Position numbers and translations under genes: made by a program. Positions 42,343 through 50,705 of a stretch of DNA of 64,000 bases are shown here, in pieces. Numbering within the stretch: position 1 is the first letter of the stretch; each line of letters begins with the position of its first letter. The notes under the pieces are model-generated. The model was not told the DNA's origin. It worked only from the letters and a program-made list of their open reading frames with translations, and did no database searches. Origin of the DNA: Jiangella gansuensis DSM 44835 (lineage in GTDB: Bacteria > Actinomycetota > Actinomycetes > Jiangellales > Jiangellaceae); assembly GCF_000515395.1 (NCBI RefSeq), contig NZ_KI911782.1, positions 5,424,070 through 5,488,069 on the forward strand, read 5' to 3'.

Positions 42343-43035
42343 ATGTCCCCGAAGACCCGCCGTCGCCTACTGATCGGCGTGGGCGGCCTGGCCGCGCTAG
42401 TGGTCCTCGTCGTCGGCGGAACGTACCTCTACGTCAACGTCATCAGCGACGACGCCCCCGCTCCGCTGGCGCTCGAGACCGGCTCGCCGGACGGGGATGG
42501 GCAGGCGGTGTCGGCAGCGGACCTGGACGGCACCTGGACCGTCGCCGACGGGTCCGAGGCCGGCTACCGGGTCGACGAGGTGCTCAACGGCCAGGACAAC
42601 ACGGTGGTGGGCCGCACCAGCGAGGTCACCGGGCAGGTCGCCGTCGCCGACGGTTCCGCCACCGAGGCCGAGGTGACGGTCGACATGGCCAGCATCACCA
42701 CCGACAGCGACGCGCGGGACGGCCAGTTCAGCGGCCCCATCATGCAGACCGACGAGTTCCCGACGTCGACGTTCACGTTGACGGAACCGGTGCCGCTGGA
42801 CGAGCTCGGCGACGGGCCGGTCAGCCTCACGGCCACCGGTGAGCTCACGGTGCGCGACGTCACCCGCCCGGTGGAGGTCCAGCTCGATCTGCAGGTCTCC
42901 GGCGACGACGTGCAGGTGGCCGGTTCCGCTGAGATCACGTTCGCCGACTTCGAGGTGGACCCGCCGAATCTCGGGTTCGTCCGGGTCGAGGACCAGGGCA
43001 CCGTCGAGTTCCTGTTGACACTCAGCCGGAGCTGA
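42343..43035 (+). CDS. YceI family lipid-binding protein with N-terminal anchor
   Basis: A 230-residue protein. The N-terminus is basic (MSPKTRRRLLIG) followed by one hydrophobic helix to about residue 33, so it is a membrane-anchored exported protein. From about 60 on it is a YceI lipocalin-like domain: GTWTVADGSEAGYRVDEVL, EVTVDMASITTDSDARDGQF, FPTSTFTLTEPVPL, ELTVRDVTRPVEVQLDLQ and ITFADFEVDPP. Family members bind isoprenoid or lipid ligands. Its end is 20 bp from the end of the convergent LppM-like gene. Confidence 0.9.
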   Translation: MSPKTRRRLLIGVGGLAALVVLVVGGTYLYVNVISDDAPAPLALETGSPDGDGQAVSAADLDGTWTVADGSEAGYRVDEVLNGQDNTVVGRTSEVTGQVAVADGSATEAEVTVDMASITTDSDARDGQFSGPIMQTDEFPTSTFTLTEPVPLDELGDGPVSLTATGELTVRDVTRPVEVQLDLQVSGDDVQVAGSAEITFADFEVDPPNLGFVRVEDQGTVEFLLTLSRS

Positions 43036-43055
43036 CGGGACCACCTCGCTCGTCG

Positions 43056-43928
43056 TCAGCGCGGCGGTGCCGGCGGCACACTGCCCGGTGCCGGCGGCAC
43101 ACTGCCCGGCGCGGGCGGCTCGTTCGACGGTCCGGGCGGAGGAGGCGGGACGGCTCCGGCCGCGGCCGGGCCCGCCGAAGCCCCGGGCTCCCCCGGCGCC
43201 GCCTTGTTGCGATTGCGGGCGAGGAAGAACAGCAACGCGGCCAGCGCGACGACCACGACGACGATCAGGATCCACAGCCAGACCGGCAGCCCGTCGCCGC
43301 CGGCGCCGCCGGAGTCCGCGGACCGGGCCATGATCTCGACGTTCTCGCCCGGCACCGGGGTCCAAGTGACGGTGGTGCCGTCGAGCTCACCGTTGTGTTC
43401 GCGCACCTCGCCCGGGAACGTGATGCTGAGCTGCAGGTCGAACGACTCCATCATGCCCTCGAGGTCGCCGAGGTCCCCGAGGTCGCCGCCGAGCTCGTCC
43501 TCGAGGCCTTCCAGGTCCTCGCCAGTCATGCCGCCCATGTCCATGTCGGACATGTCCATAGTGCCGCTGACGACGAACTCGTCGCCCTCGTGCACGATCT
43601 CGAAGCCGCCTTCGTCCTGGCTGAACTCCGAGAGCGCTACGCCGTCGAAGACGAACCGCTGGCCGACGTAGTCGTCGTCCTCGTACTCCTCGACCTCGGT
43701 GTCGTCGGGCAGTCCGCCCTGCTGTTCCAGCTCGTCGAGGAGGGCGTCAGGGTCCTCGCCCATCGATTCGGCCATGGCCATGACGTCGCGGCTGACGGCG
43801 AAGACCATTTCGCCGTCGACGGTGTCGTCGGTGTTGACGTCCAGCTCCATATCGACTTTCAGGCATCCGGTCAGCGCCGCCGCCATCACGGCCACGGCCA
43901 GTGCCCGCACTGGGGTCGCTCGTCTCAT
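43056..43928 (-). CDS. LppM-like lipoprotein
   Basis: A 290-residue envelope protein. Signal peptide with lipobox LTGC (lipidated Cys near residue 22), then KVDMELDVNTDDTVDGEMVFAVSRD, the LppM family opening. A long acidic, Met/Asp/Gly-rich middle (SDMDMGGMTGEDLEGLEDELGGDLGDLGDL) follows, then a beta region and a C-terminal transmembrane helix (LPVWLWILIVVVVVALAALLFFLA). It ends in a cytoplasmic proline-rich tail with the repeated unit PPAPGSV. M. tuberculosis LppM affects phagosome traffic; here it is probably structural. ATG at 43928 chosen. Confidence 0.85.
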   Translation of the reverse strand: MRRATPVRALAVAVMAAALTGCLKVDMELDVNTDDTVDGEMVFAVSRDVMAMAESMGEDPDALLDELEQQGGLPDDTEVEEYEDDDYVGQRFVFDGVALSEFSQDEGGFEIVHEGDEFVVSGTMDMSDMDMGGMTGEDLEGLEDELGGDLGDLGDLEGMMESFDLQLSITFPGEVREHNGELDGTTVTWTPVPGENVEIMARSADSGGAGGDGLPVWLWILIVVVVVALAALLFFLARNRNKAAPGEPGASAGPAAAGAVPPPPPGPSNEPPAPGSVPPAPGSVPPAPPR

Positions 43929-44001
43929 GGGCGCAGCCTGGCACAACGATCATGCTTCGGGCACCTTCTACCGCCGCGAATTCCCCGGCTACGGTGTTGG
44001 G

Positions 44002-44895
44002 GTGCGGATCGTGTCACTGTTGCCGTCGACGACGGAGATCCTCTTCGCGCTCGGCGCGGGGGACGACGTCGTGGGCGTGACGTTCGAGTGCGACTTCCCG
44101 GCCGAGGCGCGCTCGCGGCGCATCGTGTCGGCCAGCGCCATGCCGGAGGGACTGTCACCGGCCGAGATCGACCGCGTGGTCGCCGCGAGGATGGCCGACG
44201 GACAGGATCTCTATCACCTGGACGAGGGTGCGCTGGCCGGTCTGGACGCCGACCTCGTGCTCACCCAGGACCTCTGCGCGGTGTGCGCCGTCGATGTCGC
44301 CGACGTGCACGCCGCGCTGGATCATCTGGCCTGCACCGCGGAGGTGCTCACCATCGACCCGGGCGACCTGACGCAGGTGCTGGACTCCATTCGCACCATC
44401 GGTGCGGCCACGGGCACGATGCCGCGCGCCGGCGAGCTCGTCGACGCGCTGACGGCCCGGCCGGCGGCGGTGCGCGCCGCGACGAACGGCCGGCCGGAGG
44501 TGCCGGCACTGGTGCTGGAATGGACCGATCCGCCGTTCGCTCCCGGGCACTGGGTTCCGGACATGGTCACCGCTGCCGGCGGACGGAACGTGCTGGGGCG
44601 CGCCGGCGAGAAGTCGTACCGGGTCGGCTGGCCCGATGTCGCCGCAGCCGGCGCCGACGTGATCGTGTGCGCGCCGTGCGGATTCGGGCTGGACGAGTCG
44701 GCCCGGCTGGCCGACGACCTGGTGCGGCGCGGCGGCATGGTGCCATCGGGCACGCCGGTCTGGGCGGTGGACGCGAACGCGTCGTTCGCCCGGCCCGGCC
44801 CTCGGCTCGTCGACGGGGTCGAGGCGCTGGCCGCGATCCTGCACCCGGACGCCCTCGGAACACCGGACCCGGCCCTGGCCCGCCGGGTCGCCTGA
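44002..44895 (+). CDS. BtuF-like cobalamin/metal-binding protein, no signal peptide
   Basis: A 297-residue protein of the vitamin-B12/siderophore periplasmic-binding fold. It begins VRIVSLLPSTTEILFALGAGDDVVGVTFECDFP, the usual first lobe. LDADLVLTQDLCAVCAVD, LDSIRTIGAATG (linker helix), LEWTDPPFAPGHWVPDMVTAAGG and DVIVCAPCGFG are the other family blocks. There is no signal peptide or lipobox, and no permease or ATPase next door, so it is either cytoplasmic, as other stand-alone members are, or its start is upstream. GTG start at 44002. Confidence 0.85.
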   Translation: MRIVSLLPSTTEILFALGAGDDVVGVTFECDFPAEARSRRIVSASAMPEGLSPAEIDRVVAARMADGQDLYHLDEGALAGLDADLVLTQDLCAVCAVDVADVHAALDHLACTAEVLTIDPGDLTQVLDSIRTIGAATGTMPRAGELVDALTARPAAVRAATNGRPEVPALVLEWTDPPFAPGHWVPDMVTAAGGRNVLGRAGEKSYRVGWPDVAAAGADVIVCAPCGFGLDESARLADDLVRRGGMVPSGTPVWAVDANASFARPGPRLVDGVEALAAILHPDALGTPDPALARRVA

Positions 44896-44910
44896 ACCCG
44901 GACCAGGCGG

Positions 44911-45366
44911 TCAGGCCGCGCGGTCGGCCAGGATCTCCAGCGCCCGGTCCGCGTGCCGCTCCATGTCGAGCTCGCTGCGGATGACGCCGATGACCCGGGA
45001 GTCGGTGCCGATGACGAACGTGTGCCGTTTGACCGCGACGGGCACGAGCCGGCGCCGGACGCCGAACTGCTCCGCGACTGTGCGATCGGTGTCGCTGAGC
45101 AGCGGGAAACCGAAGCCGTGGAGTCCGTCGAACTGCTGCTGCTTCTCGACGGCGTCGGCACTGATGCCGACCGGCTGCGCGCCGGCCTCGGCGAACTGCG
45201 CGGACAGGTCCCGGAAGTGACACGCCTCGGCGGTGCAGCCCTTCGTCATGGCGCCTGGGTAGAAGAACAGGACCACCGGACCTTTGGCGAGCAGGTCGCT
45301 CAACCGGCAGGGCGTGCCGTCCTGGTCGGGGAGTTCGAAGTCGTCGACGAGATCACCAGCATCCAT
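44911..45366 (-). CDS. bcp: Bcp-type peroxiredoxin
   Basis: A 151-residue thiol peroxidase reducing peroxides in the cytosol. It begins MDAGDLVDDFELPDQDG; the active site is VLFFYPGAMTKGCTAEACHFRD, with peroxidatic Cys in TKGCT and a second Cys five residues later, the BCP pattern. DTDRTVAEQFGV and HTFVIGTDSRVIGVI follow. Start given at the ATG 45366 by family comparison; an in-frame ATG five codons upstream (45381) is possible. Confidence 0.93.
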   Translation of the reverse strand: MDAGDLVDDFELPDQDGTPCRLSDLLAKGPVVLFFYPGAMTKGCTAEACHFRDLSAQFAEAGAQPVGISADAVEKQQQFDGLHGFGFPLLSDTDRTVAEQFGVRRRLVPVAVKRHTFVIGTDSRVIGVIRSELDMERHADRALEILADRAA

Positions 45367-45390
45367 CGCCTCATTCTGCACGTCCGAATC

Positions 45391-45816
45391 TCACGGCACG
45401 CTTCCGCGTGGCACGACCCACCGGGCGTCTTGCCTCGTCACGTTCCGAATCGTGTCGAAGTCCGCGTCATAGTGCAGCAACGTCGCGCCGTGGCGCTCAG
45501 CTATCGCAGCCACGAGAAGATCGGGCATTCCGACGTCGCGCCACCTGGATACCTTCGCGAGCGCAGCGTGCACCTCGAAGACCCGTTGCCAGTCTTCGTC
45601 GCTCGTCGGCAGGTACTCGTACGCCGCTCGACGATCGTTTCGCTGTCTCTCGTAATCGCGCGGATCGCGTGGGCTGAAGAGCGCCTCGAAGTCCAGCGGA
45701 GCACAGGTCGCCACCAAGCCTGCGCTGATCAACGGAACCACCTGGTCCGCGACGGCTTCGTGTCGCATCCGGGCCGCTGCGCTGGTGTCGATCACGTAGC
45801 GAGCAACTACCGCCAC
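45391..45816 (-). CDS. vapC: VapC-type PIN-domain toxin
   Basis: A 141-residue PIN-domain ribonuclease. It begins VAVVARYVIDTSAAARM with the first catalytic Asp; E is in DFEALFSP; the last acidic pair is in MPDLLVAAIAERHGATLLHYDADFDTI, the PIN C-terminal signature. Toxins of this type cleave tRNA or rRNA. It lies downstream of, and overlaps by 10 bp, the antitoxin gene, making a standard operon. Full length, no frameshift. Target unknown. Confidence 0.92.
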   Translation of the reverse strand: MAVVARYVIDTSAAARMRHEAVADQVVPLISAGLVATCAPLDFEALFSPRDPRDYERQRNDRRAAYEYLPTSDEDWQRVFEVHAALAKVSRWRDVGMPDLLVAAIAERHGATLLHYDADFDTIRNVTRQDARWVVPRGSVP

Positions 45817-46013
45817 AGCTTCAGTCGATCCTCCTTGGCCGCCAGCCCCTCGAGCGAGCCCGCGGTCAACCGTGTGATCTCACGACGGCGGGCAGCTTGC
45901 GCACTGGCTTCGCGTAGCGCCTTGGCCACGGTGTCCTTGATGGTTGTGGTGGCCAGCGCCTCCTTGGCCGCTTCCAAGTCGGTGTCATCAATCTCGACCA
46001 GCCGCTTGGTCAT
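45807..46013 (-). CDS. vapB: VapB-type antitoxin
   Basis: A 68-residue antitoxin from the ATG at 46013: MTKRLVEIDDTDLEAAKEALATTTIKDTVAKALREASA. EIDDTDLEAAKEALATTTIKDTVAKAL is the ribbon-helix-helix of VapB (MazE/AbrB-unrelated). The C-terminal part (RLTAGSLEGLAAKEDRLKLWR) wraps the toxin. It is translated just ahead of vapC. The 60 bp upstream are unusually AT-rich (TATATATC, GTATATAC), a probable operator/promoter. Confidence 0.9.
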   Translation of the reverse strand: MTKRLVEIDDTDLEAAKEALATTTIKDTVAKALREASAQAARRREITRLTAGSLEGLAAKEDRLKLWR

Positions 46014-46073
46014 GGGCTCACCTCGCTCGCGTTCATATATCCGCTTGAACTCAATCAGTATATACGGCACGGG

Positions 46074-47003
46074 TCATGTCACCAGCTCCGAACGGTGTTC
46101 GCTCGGCCGGACGCCGTAGACCCGTTTGAACGCGACGCTGAGCGCGTAGGCGTTGGCGTACCCAACGCGCCGCGCGATCGACTCCACGGTCGCATCGGTG
46201 TCGCGCAGCAGGTCCGCGGCCGCGCACAGCCGCCACTCGGTGAGGTAGGCCATGGGTGTCTGCCCGACCAGTTCGGCGAACCGGCGGGCGAACGCGGCCC
46301 GGGAGGCGCCCGCCTTGGCGGCCAGGGTGGCCACCGTCCACGGGTGCGCGGGGTCGTCGTGGATCAGTTTCAGCGCGGTGCCCACGACGACGTCACCGTG
46401 CGCCCGGTACCAGGCCGGGGCGCAGGAGTCGGGCCGGTCCAGCCAGGCGCGCAACGTGCAGATGAGCAGCAGGTCGAGCAGCCGGTCCAGCATCACCTGC
46501 TGCCCGGGGACGTCGTTGCCGAGCTCGGCGACGATCATGTCCATGGCGGGACACGGCCCGGCCGGCACCACGACCACCGGCGGCAGCGCGCTCAGCACCC
46601 GGTCGGAGATGTTGCCGCGCACCTGGTAGGTGCTCTTGAGCAGGTTCGCCGACGCCTCCCAGTCCGGTCCGAGGCGGCACATGTTTAGGTCGTCGGCGAG
46701 CGGCCGCCCGTCCGGCGAGGTGCACACGTCGCTTCCGTGGATGACGATGCCCGGCTCGGTCCCGGGCTGGTCGCTGACGGTGTACGGCGTGGCGCCGACG
46801 ACGAGGACGACGTCGCGGGGGCCGATGGGCACGGGGGCGGCACCGTCCAGCGTGATCCACGCCGAGCCACTGAGCATGGTCAGCAGGGTCAGTGGTGAGC
46901 GCTCCTCGAACCGCAGCGACCATGGCGGCGTGAGCGTGGACGTCTCGAACAGGGCGCCGTGCGGGCGCACCTGGGCGAGCAGGTTCGACAGGGCGTCCTC
47001 CAT
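46074..47003 (-). CDS. AraC-family transcriptional regulator
   Basis: A 309-residue regulator. N-terminal cupin-like sensor (residues 1-180: FEERSPLTLLTMLSGSAWITLDGAAPVPIGPRDVVLVVG). The C-terminal AraC HTH pair is complete: PWTVATLAAKAGASRAAFARRFAELVGQTPMAYLTEWRLCAAADLLRDTDATVESIARRVGYANAYALSVAFKRVYGVRPSEHR. It resembles the cupin_6/AraC class that controls an adjacent reductase, and it is divergent by 82 bp from an NmrA-like oxidoreductase gene, the likely target. Confidence 0.93.
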   Translation of the reverse strand: MEDALSNLLAQVRPHGALFETSTLTPPWSLRFEERSPLTLLTMLSGSAWITLDGAAPVPIGPRDVVLVVGATPYTVSDQPGTEPGIVIHGSDVCTSPDGRPLADDLNMCRLGPDWEASANLLKSTYQVRGNISDRVLSALPPVVVVPAGPCPAMDMIVAELGNDVPGQQVMLDRLLDLLLICTLRAWLDRPDSCAPAWYRAHGDVVVGTALKLIHDDPAHPWTVATLAAKAGASRAAFARRFAELVGQTPMAYLTEWRLCAAADLLRDTDATVESIARRVGYANAYALSVAFKRVYGVRPSEHRSELVT

Positions 47004-47084
47004 GCCCCGATCCTAGACGCTCAGACATCCAAACGAGATTCTGAGCCATTCTCCGTCTCGGCCATGGCCGGTTGACTCGATCCC

Positions 47085-47912
47085 ATGACCGAACAGCAGC
47101 TCGTCGTCCTCGGCGGCACCGGCAAGACCGGCCGCCGGGTGGCCTCCCGTCTCCGCGAGCTCGGCCTCGATCCTCGGGTGGCCTCCCGCTCCGGATCGAC
47201 CCGCTTCGACTGGACCGACGAAACCACCTGGGAACCGGCCCTGAAGGGTGCCGACGCCCTGTACATCGTCCTCGACGACGAGCGACCCGACCTGACCGAA
47301 CCACTCGTCCAACGCGCGGTCGCCGCCGGGGTGCGGCGGCTGGTGCTGCTCTCCGCCCGGGCCTGGGCCGACCTGGGTGACGACACCATGCTCGCCGGCG
47401 AGCGGGCGGTTCGCTCAGCCGGCGTGAACTGGACGATCCTGCGGCCGACCTGGTTCGCGCAGAACTTCGCCGAGACCCCGTTCATCAGCGACGCTGTCCG
47501 GGCCGGTGAGCTGGTGTTGCCGGTCGGTGACGGCCGGGAACCGTTCGTCGACCTGGACGACCTCGCCGAGGTGGCCGCCGCCGCGCTGCTGGACGACCGG
47601 CACGCCGGGCAGACCTACGAGCTGTCTGGCCCGCGCGCGCTGACCTGGGCGGAAGCGGTCACCGAGGTGGCACGAGCCAGCGGCCGCACGCTGCGCTACG
47701 TCGCCGTCGACCCGCAGCAGTACGCGGTCCACCTGACCGGTCGCGGCTACCCCGCCGAGGTCGTCGCCGTCCTCGACCCGCTCTACGCGCACATCCGGGA
47801 CGGCCTGAGCGCGCACCTGTCCGACGGCGTCCAGCAGGCCCTCGGCCGGGGGCCGCGCGACTTCGCGACGTATGTCCGGGACGCCGCGGCGGCCGGCGCC
47901 TGGCGTGACTGA
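47085..47912 (+). CDS. NmrA-like NAD(P)-binding oxidoreductase
   Basis: A 275-residue atypical short-chain dehydrogenase. The opening LVVLGGTGKTGRRVASRLRELGLDPRVASR is the GGTGxxG Rossmann loop followed by a strand with basic residues. LVLLSARAWADLG, WTILRPTWFAQNFAETPFI and FVDLDDLAEVAAAAL are NmrA/NAD(P)H-binding signatures. These proteins act as redox sensors or reductases. Divergent from the AraC regulator, which probably controls it. An MFS exporter gene overlaps its 3' end but is now broken. Confidence 0.93.
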   Translation: MTEQQLVVLGGTGKTGRRVASRLRELGLDPRVASRSGSTRFDWTDETTWEPALKGADALYIVLDDERPDLTEPLVQRAVAAGVRRLVLLSARAWADLGDDTMLAGERAVRSAGVNWTILRPTWFAQNFAETPFISDAVRAGELVLPVGDGREPFVDLDDLAEVAAAALLDDRHAGQTYELSGPRALTWAEAVTEVARASGRTLRYVAVDPQQYAVHLTGRGYPAEVVAVLDPLYAHIRDGLSAHLSDGVQQALGRGPRDFATYVRDAAAAGAWRD

Positions 47913-48437
47913 GCCGCCCCGGGCCGGTCGCCGCGAGTGGCTGGGCCTCGTCGTCCTCCTGCTGCCGACGGCGCTGATGACCGCCGACCTCGGCATGCTG
48001 TGGCTGGCCACTCCGTACTTCACCGCCGACCTGCAACCGTCGAGCAGTCAGCTGCTGTGGATCACCGACATCTACGGCTTCCTGACCGCCGGCTTCCTGG
48101 TGATCATGGGTACGCTCGGCGACCGGGTGGGCCGGCGCCGGCTGCTCGTGATCGGTTCGGCGGGCTTCGCCGTCGCGTCACTGCTGGCGGCGTACGCGTC
48201 CCGCGACACCCTCGGCGGAGCGATGGACGCCGCCGAGCGCCTGCCGGAACCGGTCGGCAGTGCTCAGCTCGCCGCCGGGCGCGAGGCGTTCACCACGGGT
48301 TCCACGCGGCCGCATGGGTCAGCACCGGCCTGGGGCTCGCCGTCGCCGTCCTCGTCGTGACCCTGTTGCGGCAGCTCCCGCCGGCCGGACGCCGGACACC
48401 GTCCCACGGAGGCCGGGAGACGCAGACGGTCCCGTGA
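47905..48437 (+). pseudogene. Decayed DHA2-type MFS exporter
   Basis: The frame opening at 47905 encodes RREWLGLVVLLLPTALMTADLGMLWLATPYFTADL...LLWITDIYGFLTAGFLVIMGTLGDRVGRRRLLVIGSAGFAVASLLAAYASR, the first two to three helices of an EmrB/QacA-type drug exporter. It then jumps straight to the family's C-terminus (AAERLPEPVGSAQLAAGREAFTTG) and needs a frameshift near 48298 to finish GFHAAAWVSTGLGLAVAVLVVTLLRQLP. Roughly 300 residues of the middle are missing. The original gene was probably co-expressed with the NmrA-like gene. Confidence 0.88.
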
Positions 48438-48464
48438 CCGTTCGCCCGAGACGGTCGGGAGAGG

Positions 48465-49451
48465 TCACCAGCGGTCGTGGACCAGCGGGCGGATGCGTTC
48501 GTCGTAAATGCGGGTGAGTGCGGCCGAAGTCGCGATGTCGAGCGGGGCGAGTCCGGCGGCGCCGGCGTTGGCCGCGGCCTGCTCCGGCGACCGGGCACCG
48601 GGGATCACGACGGACACACCCAGCTGATCGAGGACCCAGCGCAGCGCGAACTGGGCGGTGGTCGCGCCAGGCGGGGTCAGCTCGGCGATCTCCCGGGCCG
48701 CCTCGACACCCACGTCGAACGGCACGCCGGCGAACGTCTCACCCACGTCGAAGGCCTCGCCGGCGCGGTTGAACGTGCGGTGATCGTCCGGGCCGAACGT
48801 GGTGGACACGTCGTACCGGCCGGACAGCAGCCCGCTGGCCAGCGGGACCCGGGCGATGATGCCGACGCCGGCGGCCGCGGCCGAGGGCAGCACCTCGTCC
48901 AGCGGCTTGCGGCGCAGGCAGTTGAGGATGATCTGGATGGTGGCGACACCGGGCCGGCGCAGGGCCGCCAACGCCTCGGCGCAGGTCTCGACGCTGACGC
49001 CGTAGGCACGGATGCGCTGCTCCTCCACCAGCGTGTCGAGTGCGTCGAACACCGCGTCACGCGAGTACACCTCGGGCGGCGGACAGTGCAGCTGGACGAG
49101 GTCGAGGGTGTCGACGCCGAGGTTCTCGCGGCTGCGGTCGTTCCATGCCCGGAAGGCGTCCAGGGTGTAGACGTCGGCGACGTGTGGGTCGGCGCGGCGC
49201 CCCATCTTCGTGGCCACCGTGAGGCCGGCGTCCGGCCGATGGCGCAGCAGCTCACCGACGAACCGCTCGCTGCGGCCGTCACCGTAGACGTCGGCGGTGT
49301 CGATGAACGTGACACCGGCGTCGACGGCGCCGTCCAACGCGGCGAGCGCCGCGTCGTCGTCGACGGCGCCCCAGTCCGCGCCGATCTGCCAGGCACCGAA
49401 ACCGATCGCGCCGACCTGCCTGCCGGTCCGTCCGAGCTGTCGCATCTCCAC
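48465..49451 (-). CDS. Aldo/keto reductase
   Basis: A 328-residue (beta/alpha)8 NADPH-dependent reductase. It begins EMRQLGRTGRQVGAIGFGAWQIGADWGAVDD. Catalytic Asp is in GVTFIDTADVYGDGRSE (with Tyr) and Lys in LTVATKMGRRADP; DLVQLHCPPPEV and VIPGARSPEQAAANAGA (cofactor phosphate loop) are conserved. In an AKR active site the histidine normally lies in this LHCP loop. Substrate unknown. Start GTG 49451 or ATG 49445; no clear ribosome-binding site. Confidence 0.92.
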   Translation of the reverse strand: MEMRQLGRTGRQVGAIGFGAWQIGADWGAVDDDAALAALDGAVDAGVTFIDTADVYGDGRSERFVGELLRHRPDAGLTVATKMGRRADPHVADVYTLDAFRAWNDRSRENLGVDTLDLVQLHCPPPEVYSRDAVFDALDTLVEEQRIRAYGVSVETCAEALAALRRPGVATIQIILNCLRRKPLDEVLPSAAAAGVGIIARVPLASGLLSGRYDVSTTFGPDDHRTFNRAGEAFDVGETFAGVPFDVGVEAAREIAELTPPGATTAQFALRWVLDQLGVSVVIPGARSPEQAAANAGAAGLAPLDIATSAALTRIYDERIRPLVHDRW

Positions 49452-49550
49452 GGGGCAGGACCCTAGGTCATCACGGTCGCTCTTGCCGCCGCACCCGGGC
49501 AGGAGCAGAATCCGAATAGTCGGATCAGGTCTTCTGATGGGGGGAAGATC

Positions 49551-49934
49551 ATGCTCACGAACGCTCCCGTCACCACGATCCTCCCGGTGGGCGACATGGC
49601 TCGCGCCACATCGTTCTACCGCGATCGTCTCGGGCTGGAGGATCTCGGCGATTCGCCGAGCGGCAACCACGTCCTGCGCACCACCGCCGGCGCCACCATC
49701 GAGCTGATGGCAGCCGAACCCGGTGCCCAGAGCGCGCACACGGCCGCCACGTTCGGCGTCGGCGACGTCGCCGCCGAAGTGGCAGAGCTGGAGTCCCGCG
49801 GGGTGACCTTCGAGGACTACGACCTACCGGAGCTGAAGACCGTCGGCCACATCGCGTCGGTGGGCGATGATCGAGCAGCCTGGTTCACCGACTCGGAGGG
49901 CAACATCCTCTGCCTGCACCAGCTGGAGCGGTGA
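49551..49934 (+). CDS. VOC superfamily protein (glyoxalase-like)
   Basis: A 127-residue protein of the vicinal oxygen chelate fold: TTILPVGDMARATSFYRDRLGLEDLGDSPSGNHVLRTTAGATIELMA, then VADVAAEVAELESRGVTFEDYDLPEL and a C-terminal DRAAWFTDSEGNILCLHQ, the family ending with a metal-ligand Glu and His. Two-repeat fold. It could be a glyoxalase-like enzyme or a resistance protein. Start ATG 49551, preceded by GGGGGAAG. Not identifiable further. Confidence 0.88.
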   Translation: MLTNAPVTTILPVGDMARATSFYRDRLGLEDLGDSPSGNHVLRTTAGATIELMAAEPGAQSAHTAATFGVGDVAAEVAELESRGVTFEDYDLPELKTVGHIASVGDDRAAWFTDSEGNILCLHQLER

Positions 49935-49958
49935 GGCCGCCACGGCATACTCGGGCGA

Positions 49959-50447
49959 ATGGAGATCCGAGACGCCGTGCCGGGTGACTGGCCGGCCATC
50001 TGGCCGTTCCTGCGACAGATCCTCGCCGATGGCGACACGTACACGCTCCCCCGTCACCCGACGGAGGAGTGGGCGCGGTCGGTGTGGATGCAGGAGCCGC
50101 CGGGACGGACCGTCGTCGCGGTCGAGGACGACGGGACGGTGCTGGGCTCGGCGAAGTTCGGCCCGAACCACCTCGGCCCGGCGAGCCACGTCTCCACGGC
50201 CAGTTTCATGGTGGCGCCGGAGCACGCCGGGCAAGGCGTCGGCCGGGCCCTCGGCGAGCACGCTGTCGAGCAGGCGCGCGCCGAGGGCTACCGGGCGATG
50301 CAGTTCAACGCTGTGGTCGAGACGAACACCCGGGCGGTCGCGTTGTGGCAGTCGCTCGGGTTCGAGGTCATGACCACCTTGCCGGAGGCGTTCCGGCATC
50401 CGGTGCACGGCTACGTCGGGCTGCACATCATGTACCGCCGCCTGTAG
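49959..50447 (+). CDS. GNAT acetyltransferase
   Basis: A 162-residue single-domain N-acetyltransferase. EIRDAVPGDWPAIWPFLRQILADGDTYTLP is the phosphinothricin-acetyltransferase-like opening; ASFMVAPEHAGQGVGRALGEHAVEQARAEGY contains the acetyl-CoA loop (GQGVGRAL); LWQSLGFEVMTTLPEAFRHP is the last strand. ATG start 25 bp after the VOC gene, so the two may be co-transcribed. It converges on a small membrane protein gene. Confidence 0.9.
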   Translation: MEIRDAVPGDWPAIWPFLRQILADGDTYTLPRHPTEEWARSVWMQEPPGRTVVAVEDDGTVLGSAKFGPNHLGPASHVSTASFMVAPEHAGQGVGRALGEHAVEQARAEGYRAMQFNAVVETNTRAVALWQSLGFEVMTTLPEAFRHPVHGYVGLHIMYRRL

Positions 50448-50473
50448 CGCGTGCTCGTCGAGTGCCGGAGGTG

Positions 50474-50629
50474 CTACCAGTAGTGACGGCGGCCGGCGAG
50501 CGGACGGCCGACGGCGCCCAGGACGTAGAGCACGGCTCCCACGACCAGCAGGATGATCCCGATCGTCGTCAGAATGCCGATCTCGGCGAAAAGTCCGATG
50601 AGCAGCAGTACGACACCGAGGATGATCAT
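50474..50629 (-). CDS. DUF6131 family small membrane protein
   Basis: A 51-residue protein, MIILGVVLLLIGLFAEIGIL then TTIGIILLVVGAVLYVLGAVGRPLAGRRHYW. Two hydrophobic helices with a short turn, then a basic C-terminus ending GRRHYW. This matches the small stress-type inner-membrane family I recall as DUF6131. The ATG at 50629 is set by the family start; GGAG lies 6 nt upstream on the minus strand. Function unknown. Confidence 0.75.
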   Translation of the reverse strand: MIILGVVLLLIGLFAEIGILTTIGIILLVVGAVLYVLGAVGRPLAGRRHYW

Positions 50630-50705
50630 TGGGGCTCCATTTCTCCGACGAATGGGACTTTTGTTGCTTTCGTCCCGTACCCCGGACAACGCCCTGTAAT
50701 CGGTC

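Noticed and set aside
46014-46073. Palindromic operator for the vapBC operon
   Set aside because: The stretch is AT-rich with TATATATC and GTATATAC but I could not find one convincing dyad with proper spacing.
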